Shown here in pieces: positions 23,902-36,100 of a stretch of 64,000 bases of DNA. Position numbers and translations under genes: made by a program. The notes under the pieces were generated by a model. The model worked only from the letters and a program-made list of their open reading frames with translations, was not told the origin of the DNA and searched no databases. How positions within the stretch are numbered: position 1 is the first letter of the stretch; every line of letters starts with the position of its first letter. Location of the stretch: the NCBI GenBank assembly GCA_038087015.1, contig JASBNA010000014.1:372001-436000 (forward strand), in the 5' to 3' direction. This DNA comes from Cerrena zonata (taxonomy: Eukaryota; Basidiomycota; Agaricomycetes; Polyporales; Cerrenaceae).

Positions 23902-25879
23902 TCTCTCTCGCTCCTGGCGAGACATTCGGGTAAGCCGACCTCCACTTTTTCTTCTCCTTAACTCAGAACTCGGACTGACGCTTTGGGGGTAGACCATCCA
24001 CCTGGTAATTTGTTGTAAGAAATAATGATCAAACGTGTAGAAATGTAACAAATACGAATTTTTATGGATTTCATGGGATTGTACGAACGAACTTTCTCCT
24101 TGGTTCTGGGTCTAGCCCCCGTCAATGGGAAGGACCTATTTTGTATGATAGCCACCACCCTGTACCTCTATTTTTCTTGTAGGGTGATGTTTGTATTTGT
24201 ACCCCTAGTTCAATGTTTCGTGATGATGAATTCATCCTTCTTGCAATACGTAAGGTTCGAGATTCATATCATACTCAGCGAATATGCTGAATGCAAGCTA
24301 TGGTACCTGGGCCCAAGAACCCTCAATAGATAGATGTGAAGAGAAAAAAAGAACGTCGATCTCGATTTCCATAATGAAACTCCTAGTGGAGTACATCATT
24401 GCCAAGATTGGGTTGGTTTGCGACCACATCTATGACGTTGAGAGGACCTATATGTACGTGATGATCCCGACCTCGAGTTGGCATCTCAACTCGGGGTCGA
24501 ACGAGGGCCAAGTTACAGGGGAGTTCTTGAGCAAGGTCACGAGGACTTGCTTTGTGAGATTACCTTTTCCCGATCATTCACTATGTAGTGCACATGTATA
24601 TGTCTGAAATTATTGGTATTGGGACGTCAGGGTATTTGTAGTGAGCAATAAACGTCAACGTCGGCCGTTTTGGCTCATGGTGTGTGGTGTTTGGGATGTA
24701 TTTTCTTTTGCTACAAAGAGTTAAATGATGGTAGGAGGCGGTACAGAGGTTGACAGCAATAACAATCATAGTTTACCATCAGAGATTGCTTATGGTTTGT
24801 GATGTCGACAGTTGAAGCTTTTGGTGTGCTCATGTCATGGAGCGTGAGGGAAAACGCGCCGAAGGAGGGTGATAGAAGCAGGGAGCGAGTGAAATATAGA
24901 CGTACCATGGACTACCATGGAAGAGCAACCTGAGGCTGCCACCATCGTTTCGGGAGATTGCAGAGGGATTTCATCATGATGAGACAGGACGTATAGCCAA
25001 CATCTTACCTAGATGTATCATAATTCATCTCCTGATGGGTCAAGTATAGAAACGGGCGCGCGGTGGTGTACTGCTGCAATGTTACTGAAGTGAAATGAGA
25101 AACACGCTGGACATGTACGGTCATGAAATAAGAGAGAGGAGACGTCATTTATGAGGAGCTGCGGAGGTCAGATAAGAAGTTCTCGAAGTTCCCGTGGTTG
25201 CGGGCAACGAGAAAGGAGAGAGTTTAGCGGCATCCGCCCCCATCCGCCCAGAGCAGCCTCGAGTAGGCTAATAATCAGAAAGGCACAGCCTGGCCGGGTT
25301 TCATGTCGAGATCGTTATGGGAGCAGGCAGGGATGCAACGAGCTGTCGGTGTGTGTGTTGAGCACAGTGGGTATATGTCGATATTTATCAGGGCTGTTGG
25401 TGCTCGGTTATTGGTGCTGGCGGGAATAAAGGAACGGCCGCCAAGAGGAGGAGAATGGGAGAGGACAAAGGAGAGGGAGACAGCGTTGTGACGGATCAGC
25501 GCACGAATCAAGTGTGTTTCCATGTCCATCGCCGGTTGCATTGTGCGCTGCCGATAAGAAGAATTGAGACTCCGAAAAGGGCAGGTAAGAACATTTGTAA
25601 TCGGAGTGCGAAAAGAGGGTCGAGTAATGGCCGGTGTTTTATGACCCAAGGGAACGGACAGGCTGAGTCTTCGCCTTCCTACCTCTTGCCACCCATTGTC
25701 CGTGGTCCATTTCTTTGCCCTGGGGGCATATCCATTCCTTTTCATTCCCCTTCCTCCTCCGTTGTCCCTCGTCGACACCTGGTAGCTGGAGCCGGCTCTG
25801 CGCTCATTACTTTACAAGTTCCCCACCGCCGTTCACCCATTTATCTCGCACATTACTAGCCCTGCTTTTCTCATTCAAG
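23902..25879. other. long intergenic region
   Basis: 2 kb between the OPT transporter and the Ser/Ala-rich gene. Frames are short and none is recognisable. It contains a hairpin at 24468-24499 and, at about 25720-25770, a pyrimidine-rich tract typical of fungal core promoters. Confidence 0.5.
24468..24499. repeat. inverted repeat, 13-base stem
   Basis: Arms CGACCTCGAGTTG (24468-24480) and CAACTCGGGGTCG (24487-24499) pair over 13 bases with one wobble or mismatch and a 6-base loop. It lies about 570 bases past the OPT stop, in otherwise featureless DNA. Confidence 0.7.
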
Positions 25880-27385
25880 ATGCTTGGATCATCTTCCAGA
25901 CTGGTTCTTCTTCAGCTTTCCGTCATTGTCCTCGGGTTTACTGCTGCTGCCCCGATTACCGTCCGTGAAACCTCCATCTCTCCAGATGCACTAGCTAGAG
26001 TTCTCATAACGCAACCCACCACGATCAGTTTCTCGGATACCGTGTCAACGTGAGTACTCCCAACGTCGCTGCTTGGAATTGAGTCGTAATTCTCTGATAC
26101 AGGAGTTCTGGGACGATGACGGAGACGTGCACAATCACTTTGACTCCCGTCAAAGGATCAAATGGAGAGGATTTAGTGGAAGAGACTAAGACGTGCACAC
26201 TCACTCCTCAAAGCCAGAATAATAATTCGGGCTCAAGTGCGTCCGGGAGCTCTGCGTCTGCCACAAGCAATGCTTCATCAGCTTCTGCCAGCTCGTCTGC
26301 CACTGCCTCCTCCAATCAGGGTGGATCATCTGCAAGCGCATCTGCAGTTACTTCATCGGCCACTGATTCTGTGACTTCTTCTGCTACGGCCGCTGCCACC
26401 TCGTCTCCCTCGCCCTCTGACTCCGCTGCGGCATCTTCAGCAACTGCGTCCGCTTCGTCAGGTAAATTCGGGAGTTGCAATCTCTACCATTTGCAATATC
26501 TCACATGCTTAATTGTTGATAGATTCTGCTGGTGCTGCGACAAGTGCAAGTGCAGCAGCGAGTGCATCTGCGTCTGGAGGAGCGATATCCGTTAATGTAT
26601 GCTTTCAGTCCTCGGAATTAACATGCACGTGTTGTCTAATTGATCTTCTCATTCTAACAGGGTGTATCCTCAGTCTCTGCCTCTGCAGTGGCAACTTCAT
26701 CTGCAGCTGCAGCGTCTGCATCCGCTTCTGCAGCTGGCGGTGCCATCTCCGTGCAAGTACGTCAATCATGATCTTCCTGATACGACCTTCTACGAAGAAC
26801 TTCTCTGACATTCCTAATCATAATCAGGGCACAACTTCTATTGCTGCATCAGCGGTATCAACTGCCGCTGCAGCAACCACCACAGCTGCTCAAGCCTCGG
26901 CTTCCCAAGCTGCTGATACCGCTGCCAGTGCATCTAGTGCAGCCGCGGCCGCGTCTCAGAGTGCTACAAACACTGTCTCCCCCGCCGCTGCAGCAGCCAA
27001 CTCACCCTCCGGTACCTCTGCTGCGGATTCGACAACCTCGACGAGCGCTGCCGCCTTCCAATTGCCTGGAACCAAATTGTCCGTGTTGCCAATCGGTCTG
27101 GGAGTATTCGCTGGTATATCCGTGATCGCTCTCATTGTCGTTGGCTTGGTTACGTACGAGCGTACCAAGTACCGCAGGGTATGTGTCTTTGCTTTGGATA
27201 CAAGTTCCATTATAAATTCTTATTTGTTTTTCTTCCCTCGTAGGCATTCCGTCAGCGTAAGCTTGCAGAACAAGGAGCGGGAATGGGTTACGGTGGCATG
27301 GCGTAAGCACCCTTCGACTTCTCTCTTTCATAGCAACTAAGCACTCACACTCATAACGTCTTTTTCAAACAGACAAGTCGCATAA
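25880..27385 (+). CDS. Ser/Ala-rich single-pass membrane protein, unknown function
   Basis: Not recognised as a named family. The start at 25880 gives a signal peptide (MLGSSSRLVLLQLSVIVLGFTAAAP). Exon 2 has a short ordered part with Cys residues (TETCTITLTPVKG, TKTCTLTP), then more than 250 residues that are almost only Ser, Ala and Thr, as in O-mannosylated stalks. One membrane helix follows (LPIGLGVFAGISVIALIVVGLVTY, 27080-27153), then a short basic tail (ERTKYRRAFRQRKLAEQ) ending GMGYGGMAQVA. The architecture recalls cell-wall sensors (Wsc/Mid2-like), but no WSC domain is present. Introns lie at about 26050-26101, 26461-26520, 26599-26660, 26757-26826, 27180-27243 and 27306-27372. Two central exons are phase 0 and share the end GGAISV, suggesting exon duplication. 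Stop TAA is at 27383-27385. Confidence 0.75.
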
Positions 27386-27977
27386 ACTTGTAACCTGACT
27401 ACTAACTATCACCCCTCGTGTTGACGAGGCTGGAACTCACACTTATAACACGTCTTTCAACGGCGGTCCAACTAGGAGGTTTTAACTTCTTTTTCTTTGT
27501 TGCATCTTTTTGGATCTCTTTTTCCGTTATCATAGTTCGTTGCCTGCTTCACTTTGCTGCTGTAGCTCGTTGCTCTGTTGCTTTCATCGTCAACTTCCAG
27601 CGGTCGCTGTATATTATGTAATGCTCACCAGCTTCACCGTGTACGACACGCTTAAATTTTCCGTCGCAAGCTGTTTGTGTACCTACAAATTCCACTCTCT
27701 CTAGATTCCCTTGCTCTTCGCACCCGTTTCCCATCCTCATCATTACTCCACTTCTCTCTCTCCAACCCTAACCTCTCTCCTCTTCTCTCACATCTTTCCT
27801 CCCGCGTTCATACTTTCCAAGGGACTATTTTGATACAGCGACTGTACAGCGGTCATTAGGCTTCGTCCTTTTCCCACCCTCCTCTTACCCCTCTCCTCCT
27901 TACACCCACCTTCGGCTTTCATTGTGCTTAACTCTTTTTTTGTTCCCATTCTCTCCGAACCCACAACATCACGGATC
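27386..27977. other. intergenic region with pyrimidine-rich promoter tract
   Basis: No coding exon seen. From about 27700 to 27915 the + strand is very rich in C and T, with runs such as CTTCTCTCTCTCC and CCACCCTCCTCTTACCCCTC. This is a common feature upstream of fungal transcription starts, and it ends about 60 bases before the ATG at 27978. Confidence 0.5.
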
Positions 27978-29827
27978 ATGGGGCTGGTCAAGACCGTAGA
28001 CAAGTTGACTGTTACCTTCCTTGTCGATAATTCAATAGAATGGTCTTTTCGCAGTCACTTCCCTCTTCATGCTCTTCACATCTCACTAACAATAGGACAA
28101 ACCCTTTTTGTTTTTTTTGTCGTCGTGCGTGTGGGTTTTTTAGGTTCACGAAGCTCCCGCCTGGGTTCACGCATGAAATGCGATTGCATCTCTCTGAACA
28201 CGATCCCCCGATCGATGAGGTTACAGGGGCTCCTCTTCTCGACTTTGAAAATTACTGCTGCGGTAACGTGTCGCCGATCCTTCGTACTCTGTGTTTAATT
28301 GAGGTGTCTTGGGTGGAAGATCGGAAAGAGATCTTCACTGCAAGGACCACCCTACTAACTTATCTTGGTTTCTTTATCTCTTTTTGTGTGCTTCCGTCGC
28401 CCTCCGCTATTGCCTATTTGTTGGTCGTAGGGGCTCATGGCTTTTCCGCACTCATTGTAGGTCGCCCCAAATTACATCCGCAGCATTTCATCTTGTTTAT
28501 GCTAAATCATGATCATCTCCGTCGTCTCTTGGAATCATACCAACGCAACTCCGCATTATCCAACCATCTCCGTATCATATCTTTTGTTGTCTCCATCCAC
28601 ACCTAATCCCGATGGCAACTTCCCAAAATTGGCCTTCGAACTCCCGCCAACTCAAATCCATGGTCGAATCCCTCTAGGAAACCGAAGTCGAAGGCGAAGA
28701 ATCCCATGTCGTACTCTTCGATACAGGCCCCGAATCACGTTCGATTGCTCGCAATGTGGCTGCGATGAAGGTCCCCCTGGACCGCATCGAACGTGTGATT
28801 TTGTCACATTGGCACAGCGATCATAGTGGCGGGTTGCTCTCCTTTCTTCGTCTTCGTAATGAAGCCATCCACCATCAAGACAAATCCGAATCCAATCCTC
28901 CGCAGCAACAACAACCCGACTCGGACACCACACCTACGAAACCAATAATAGCGGATTTGCATCCTGATAGACCTATCGCTCGAGGAATCGCACCCCTCGG
29001 GAAACTCATTGGACAGTTGAATCCTGATCCCACTTTCGAGGCGATTGAAGCGTTAGGGGCGGTTGTTGAAACTCATAAGGAGGGGCATGCCGTTGCGGGT
29101 GATACGGTGTATGTGAGTGGGGAGATTCCGAGGATTACGCATTTTGAGCAGGGGCTGCTTGGGGCTGTGAGGTGGAAAGGGGATGTGAAGACTAAACAGG
29201 GTGAATGGGTACCTGAAGAGGTATGTTTGTGTTCGTTGCTGGGAGTGTTTTAGGTGGCGTATCGTTTGCTGATCATTTCTTTGGATGGAAAATAGGATAT
29301 TATGGATGAGAGGTATGCCGTTATTGATGTGGCAGGAAAGGGTCTTGTGATTTTCTCTGCGTACGTTGTACTCCTATACTACTATGATTCCATGACTTGG
29401 AAACACTCACCGGTATATCACAGCTGCTCCCATGCGGGGATCGTCAATGTCGTCCGCGACGTAGTATCTAAATTCCAAAGACCGATACACATGGTATGTT
29501 CACAGACCCATTCAACTTATTCCTTCTAAACAACCTCGCTGACTCACTCTTACCACTTACCTTTAGATAATTGGTGGTCTGCATCTAGCAACTCCGGACT
29601 TGATAGAAAGAATCGAACCCACCGTCGATTTTCTGACTAACAAGCTACGACCGGCTCCGACGTATATTTTGCCTATGCATTGTTCTGGATTCGCATGCAA
29701 GATAGCATTGGAAAGAGCGTTAGGAGAAGGATGCGTACCTGCTGGGACCGGAATTCGAGCAATTATTGATGGAAATAGAAAGTTGGAAGAAGAGGGTAGG
29801 ATGTGGGCTCCGACTATTGCATCATGA
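27978..29827 (+). CDS. metallo-beta-lactamase-fold hydrolase
   Basis: MBL-fold metalloprotein resembling the group annotated in prokaryotes as 7,8-dihydropterin-6-methyl-4-(beta-D-ribofuranosyl)aminobenzene-5'-phosphate synthase; the substrate in fungi is unknown. The start at 27978 gives MGLVKTVDKLTVTFLVDNSIEW. Further exons give FTKLPPGFTHEMRLHLSEHD and GAHGFSALI, then ETEVEGEESHVVLFDTGPESRS. The metal site HWHSDHSGG is at 28809-28835, with CSHAGIVNVV near 29424 and GGLHLATPDL near 29574. PMHCSGF is at 29668-29688, and the end is EEEGRMWAPTIAS. A large intron (about 28460-28676) holds an in-frame TAG that is itself part of the CTCTAG acceptor; using it keeps phase 0. All expected metal ligands are seen. 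Confidence 0.83.
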
Positions 29828-30122
29828 GTTAAAAAATACCGACCCTTATATATCCCGATGCATTTCCTGTTTATGAGTACTGCATGACCTGAATATTTGG
29901 AATACGACGAGTTTGAGTGGTTCGGTCAACAAGTTGGCCAAAAACGGCTTTGTAACCGTGTGCTTGGTCAGTACCTTTCGGCATTTCATCTACGCAAGCA
30001 AGCGCCCACCTTCGGAAACTTATTTCGGCAGTGACATCGTCAACTTACCACTCTTCCTTTCACTTCGCCACTGCTGGTCTTCTGCTTTTGCTTTAAGTCT
30101 ATTCTATCTTAATCTGTAAACA

Positions 30123-30974
30123 ATGTTTCGAACAGCCTTCCGGACGACTGTCAGACGAGCATTCCACTCTTCAGCTGCTCGGTCAAGACCTGTGACATCA
30201 GCAGGACGTGTTACACTAGTTCTTGGTGCGACTGCTGCCACTGTTGGTGTCTTGACATGGAATAGCCGGCCTATTGCTTTGGACGCGGCGGAGCCAAGTA
30301 CGTGCTCATGCATCACTCTTCCTGTGGTATCTAATCTAATGTCACTGATGCAGAGACGAAAAAGCCCTTGAAGCCAAAGGCCACCACCACTCCCGAAGCT
30401 GAGCCAGCTTCCGAGCCAGCACCCATTCATGATGAACCCTCTACTCAGAAAGGTAGTTTTGATGCGTCGTCATCATCGCCACCTAGTGACGAACCACAAA
30501 CCCCGTCTGAACCTCCGACTACTGAAGAAGGAGAACATTCCGGTGCAAGTGGTGGTGCTTTCAACCCAGAAACTGGCGAAATCAATTGGGACTGTCCATG
30601 TCTTGGTGGAATGGCTCACGGCCCTTGTGGAATGCAGTTCAGAGAAGCGTTCTCGTGTTTCGTCTTCTCGGAGGACGAACCGAAGGGAATTAATTGTGTA
30701 GAGAAGTTCAAGGCGATGCAGGATTGTTTCCGTGAACATCCAGATGTTTACGGTGATGGTACGTCCCCTGAACGATTTTATTACGAGTCACTCCCTGACC
30801 TGTTTCTACCTATACGCAGATATTATGGATGACGACGACGACGAACCAATGTCGCCACCCTCAGTCGAAGAACCCTCGGGCGAACGTATCCATGACACAC
30901 CCATTTCCACAGACCCTCACACTACTCCTGCTCATGCTAGTCACCGTCCGTCTGATGAAACTACTGCTGCATAG
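30123..30974 (+). CDS. MIA40: mitochondrial intermembrane-space import protein MIA40
   Basis: Oxidoreductase of the disulfide relay that traps Cys-rich proteins in the intermembrane space, working with Erv1. The start at 30123 ([20 protein letters not shown]) is a basic matrix-targeting presequence, followed by a hydrophobic anchor ([17 protein letters not shown]). A long Pro/Glu/Ser linker follows. The catalytic CPC is in [12 protein letters not shown] (30589-30624), then twin CX9C motifs: [11 protein letters not shown] and [12 protein letters not shown] short acidic tail (DIMDDDDDE) comes from the third exon. Introns are about 30299-30352 and 30761-30820. This is the anchored fungal form; animal MIA40 lacks the presequence and anchor. 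Confidence 0.93.
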
Positions 30975-31717
30975 CGTCGTTTATAGACACAAAAGTACAC
31001 CGTGGCAGTATTAATATCTCGATCGTTCTCTATTGGACTCATTTAATACACCACCCCTCATCATAGAGCCTACCATTGTTTTCAAGTGCAGGTTTAATTC
31101 TAGAGACAATCTCATGCTCGTTCTATGCACTGCTACTTCGTCTCTGCTGCGTTCATCGACAGCAAGGCACATAATCAATATTGCACTACCCTTTTTGTGC
31201 AATAACTCGGTCATTAATGCATTAAGCCTCAGCTTCGTGCCTTTCTAAAGACCCTGGCCTAAGTATTTTCTCAGCCTGAAAACAGTCATCCTCTAGTTTA
31301 TCCCAGTTTTGCGCCGGTCACTGCTGCTGACATACATTTTACTGACTAGCTAGTACAGCTTACTGACCTCTCTTTGTTTTCGGGATAGATCTTTATGACT
31401 TTGAGTATAATCTCTGAGATCGACGCTCTATGTGCGTCCACTTCCTAGAGTGATTCATGTTCAAGTTCGAAGCACAATATTATTCTCCAGCGGCAATAAA
31501 CGCAGATTTCTAAGCAGAGAAGGATGTATACATTCTATCGCCTGAGAACGCAGATGGCATCATCTCCACTCCATCTTCTCGTGCGCAGTCTGTATCCTCC
31601 GCTCTTGACCTTACTCCCTCATACTGAAGCTTCCAGTTCGGACTATCGAAGGTACTTCCTATTGTCACCATGATGTCCTTTGATGTAAGTTAAATGGAAG
31701 CCCCTTCGACCTAGAAT
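30975..31717. other. intergenic, nothing recognised
   Basis: Spacer between MIA40 and the peptidase, both on the + strand. Short frames only. An ATG followed by a GTAAGT-like donor occurs at 31671-31690 but cannot be joined in frame to the peptidase. Confidence 0.45.
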
Positions 31718-32677
31718 ATGACTACAGCTCAGCCGACAATAGAAGGGACCATTGACTTTCCTCATGATGGAGAAACATACGAAACCTTACTACAAGATAT
31801 ACGGTGACCTAAACGTTGCCAACCGTACGCGTACTCCTCTCGTTGTTCTGCATGGTGGTCCCGGCCTATCCCACGACTACCTACTCCCCATTGCTAACCT
31901 GAGCACCATTTCTGAGACCCCGGTGATTTTCTACGACCAGATTGGTAACGCTCGTTCGACACATCTCAAGGATAAACCGAATTCGTTCTGGACGATTGAT
32001 CTCTGGGTGGACGAGCTAACCAATCTACTCAACCACTTTGGAATCACCGACTCCTTTGATCTTCTCGGTCATTCATGGGGTGGTATCCTTGGGAGTGAAT
32101 ACGAAGTTCGGAAACAACCTCCGGGATTGAGACATTTGATCCTATCGAACTCTCTGGCCGCGTATAACCTCTGGGTCGAGTCGAACGAGCAATTGATAGG
32201 TACCTTATCAGAGGAAGCCCAAAAGGCATTAGAGGATGGCAGGGAGAAAGACCGCGAGAAGTTTAGAGCAGGACTATTCGAGCTTCATAGTCGGTATGGA
32301 TGTTTGGTGCAACCATTCCCCAAGGAATATGTCTATTCTATGGATCAGATTTTCGGCCCTGAAGGTGATACCACTGTGAACGAAGCTTCCGAATCGTTAG
32401 TATTCAGCAACATGTCCTTTGTACATCACACAACTCACCAATTATATCTACTAGAATCGTGAAAGATTGGTCAGTCATAGACCGTCTTCATTCCGTTCGG
32501 GTGCCAACGTTGGTGATCAACGGAAGGCTTGATATTTCCCAAGACTTCGTTGTTAAACCTTTTTTTGACGGCATTCGAAGAATCAAATGGATCACGATGG
32601 AAAATTCCTCTCATACACCATTCTTTGAAGAGCCAGAGAGATATCTGAAGCTCGTTGCCGACTTCCTACGCCAATAA
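31718..32677 (+). CDS. proline iminopeptidase-like alpha/beta hydrolase (S33), frameshifted as read
   Basis: Cytosolic serine hydrolase of the S33 prolyl aminopeptidase / L-amino-acid amidase type. The start at 31718 (MTTAQPTIEGTIDFPHDGE) matches the usual short N terminus. The oxyanion motif HGGPG is at 31852-31866, VIFYDQIGN follows, and the nucleophile elbow is GHSWGG at 32066-32083. GRLDIS carries the Asp, and SSHTPFFEEPERY the His. An intron at about 32396-32454 (GTTAGT...CTACTAG) joins ASES to IVKDWSVIDRL. Near the N terminus the frame shifts by one base at 31784-31788 (GAAACCTTACTAC): ETYET runs into YYKIYGDL only if one base is extra. The catalytic residues are intact, so a consensus error is at least as likely as a pseudogene. 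Confidence 0.82.
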
Positions 32678-33197
32678 GCTAGATGAAGTGATGAAGTGAA
32701 GGCTGGGTTAGATATAGTTACCAAATAAACGCATAACTCCACACAGCCTATCCGATGTTGTTTCGTTAAAAGATGTAACTATCATGAAAGGTGATGTATA
32801 ACCAGTGGCAGAATGTAATACCACACGAACATAGAACATGTCGTTTTTCCATATAAACATTATAATGACAGGGAAACAATCCGGGGAATCCTGCTATACT
32901 GTACATGTTAACGGGGGATGAGAATGAATAGCCTGGGAGGGATGAAATGTTGTCAGAGTGATAGTGATGGAAAACAGTAGAGTATTAGTGAAAGAGACCA
33001 TAACCTATGTAAATAAGTAAATATATACGCAATTTTCGAGAGACCAGTCCAAGCAAAAGATGATACAAAGCTTAGCGTGTGATGATAGCAATAATGTGAG
33101 GACGACGATGCTAGAATAATGATCGGTGTCAGTATAGCTCACTCGCAAGATGCGATGAAAGAGCTTACGAATTAATGGACATAGACAGGCGGCATAA
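32678..33197. other. convergent intergenic region
   Basis: AT-rich spacer between two convergent genes; nothing recognised. It should hold both polyadenylation regions. Confidence 0.5.
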
Positions 33198-36100
33198 TCA
33201 AGGAGGGGTGTCTGTTTTCGGAACATCTAGTAGATATACTAGGAGTTGAGGGATGGAGCTATTCTGTTGGCAGATTATCTCCACATCACGACCGCTCCAG
33301 AGCCGTGAATGGGTTCGAGGGGATGGTGATAGAGGGTTGCTCGAGGAATGATCCAATTCTGAGCTTGATCCTGGTTCTAGTTGACCTGCCCCGTGACGAT
33401 GATACACTTGGCTTCGCGACTTGGACCGTACATGAGATGGTGAACCGTCCACACGGGTGCGTCGTGTAGGTATTTGACCACTCAATGTCGCAAACGCTTC
33501 ATCTCTTGGCGATGGCAGGGTATCAACATCTGTACCAATGAGAGTGTCCTGAAGAACTTGGAAAGCTAGTTGTTCGGCAGCCTGGTGTGCTTTGGATGAT
33601 TGACAAGCCTTGGCACAAGCAATCTCTATTTGCCGTTGAATTGAAGTTGTCCATGGATGCCGAATCAACGGACTGTCGACGCTGAACATGTACTTCCGTT
33701 TCTGGCCTTCGTAATTCATGAACGCAAGCTGGAATGTGCTGCGCATGAAGCCCGCTCTACGACCACTGGGTGGCTGAGCGGAAGTCCAGTGTATGCGGAG
33801 GCGTTGGGACCCGAACGCAGCATGACGATCGTTTTCTGACCCAACGAGTTGCCTGTTACTCGGAATGACACTTCGGATGACTTGCCAAAGTTGAGAACCG
33901 AAGGTTCGAAGAAAAGGTCTTGGCCAAAGAGTTGGATTGTGAGCTGTGGATCAGGTTGCGGAATGCGGAGAATAATGGGATCGGATTGAGTTCGGTATGT
34001 CAACCGAAGAGGGAGTGGTCGTTTGACGGTGATGGTGACTTCTGGAACAGCAGTCTGTGCATTCGGATTTCGAGCTTGAGTGAGTTTTTCGCGACGAATT
34101 GAACTGTAGATCTTATCCAACGTGTCGTCATTGACAGTGTTTGCCCTGTCAATTCTCCTGAACGCCTCAATGAAGTCACGAGTGAGGATATTGCGTTTGG
34201 GGTAACCTGTCATGCCAGGGTTTTGAGCGATACCACCATGCATGACTTCATTCAATTGCACGATAGCTCGCACTAGGCGGACCGCCACGTCCCTGTCGTA
34301 AGCCACAAACCTTGCGTTGGCTTCGTACCAACGGTTCGAGAACGTGTCTAGGAGGTACTCTTGGGCTCCAGGTTTCTGGGGGACACAGATCGAAAGAAGG
34401 AATACTCGAAGAGCTTTGTCAATTCGCAGGCCAGTGAAACCAAACTCATCAACAAAGGCCTTGAGAACCACCTTCGACGTCCGTCGTGCTAAGTAGTCGC
34501 CGAGTTGCAAACGGTTGATGTCGATTGTACGGAAGAGAAGCTGTCCTAAGGCACCTGGGTCGGACCGCGTCTTCGACTTCTCGAACAATGTATACACTGC
34601 GGCCTCCGGGTCTTTGCTGAATGAATTGACGAAGATGCGAATCATGGGGTGCTTGGACAAGCTAGAATTAAGCGCAGTGGTCTTCATTCTGGATTCGTCC
34701 CTGTCTGCGCTAAACTTCATTTCCCGTAAGGGAACCACGCTCTTGATGATATATTTCCTATCAAGAGGACTTGGCCTGGATGAGTCAAGAAGTGGGTCGT
34801 GATCGTGCATGACGGGTTTCGCAATGACAAGGATATCGCTGAAAAGAAATAGAAAACGATCCTTGACGGTGTTCGCATTTGCTACCTGAAGAACATGAGA
34901 GGACAGGATGAGTTTCCGTGGGGGAACCTCTATGTCATCCGAACTCTTCGAGCTGCGACTGAGGACATCCTCCAATCGTTCCATGAAGACGGCGGCCTTC
35001 GAGACATAGTCAGTCTGCCCCTCAGGAGAATGCCTCGAGGATGACATAGATGAAAATGATTCAGACGTGGACCGTGTTGGATATTCAGACAAGGACGACT
35101 GGGGGTCGGGAGTTGATGAGGGTGGCTCTGAGGGTGAAGGGAAGACAGCGTAATCTGAGTGAGGGTAAAGATTGTAATGAGGGACGTCAAGGTGGATCTG
35201 AGGATCTGGAGGTGGCGTGATAGGAGTGTCGGAATGAGAGAGAAATTGAGGGGAAGCATGAGGCGGTTGCCTATCATTGAACATTTCGGAAGATTTGGAA
35301 GGCTGCATTGCGATTGGTCCTGCGTGACGTGCATTTCCATTTGTACCAGTTGGTGTGCGAGAATCATCATGTCGGGCTTCTTCCCATTCAACGTCACGCC
35401 GGCCTTTCAGAACATCAGATAATGAGGGTTTCTTAGGCGCATTACGTGATTTCGTATCGACCACGGGAGGACTCAGCGGTGTATTGACAGGGCTTGAGGA
35501 CTGTGATGGGAACATCCTGAGTTTTAACCAATGCTTAACGCCTTCCCGGGTTGTCGGCAACTTCGATGAACCATTTGATGTTGGGGTGGGAGTCGTAGAA
35601 ATCGGTTGTACTGAGAAGTAGTCTGTGTGGGACGCCGACGACGGAGCGGAAGCAAGCTCTGGGGCTGCGACGATATTCTGGTACCTTGCTAATAGCTGTG
35701 AATCCGACATTTGGTGGGATAATTTCCTATCCCTGGCAGTCTCGGGTGAGCGCGTGGTAGCACTAGACGAAGATCCCGAGCTGGCAACGGCTTCAAGACC
35801 ATTCATGTATCCGTTAGGGAAATGCGCAATGTCAGGCGACGAGGCATTGACGCCTTTTGCTCTCCTCTGCTCTTCTAGCTGTTTCATCCCTGGGAATGGG
35901 AAGAGCTTGGAGTCATAGTACTTGGACATGTCGGCAGAGGTGACGGGAGGGATGGGAGAGACACCACTCGGTGGTGGACCAGGATGAGGCGCGAGGGACA
36001 GTATTGATCCTGAGGCGGATGGTGTCTGCATGAGAGGACTCTGTTGACTTTGCTGTTGTTGACCGAATACTCCGTCCAACTTGTCGTGTTTCGCAGAACC

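Noticed and set aside
26605..27331. Long minus-strand frames opposite the Ser/Ala-rich gene
   Set aside because: They are mirror artefacts of GC-biased Ser/Ala codons on the + strand; the + strand has a signal peptide, membrane helix and good splice sites.
28605..28680. In-frame TAG in the metallo-beta-lactamase-fold gene as a nonsense mutation
   Set aside because: The TAG is the end of a CTCTAG acceptor; splicing from the donor at 28460 gives ALI joined to ETEVEGEE in phase 0 and restores the family sequence.
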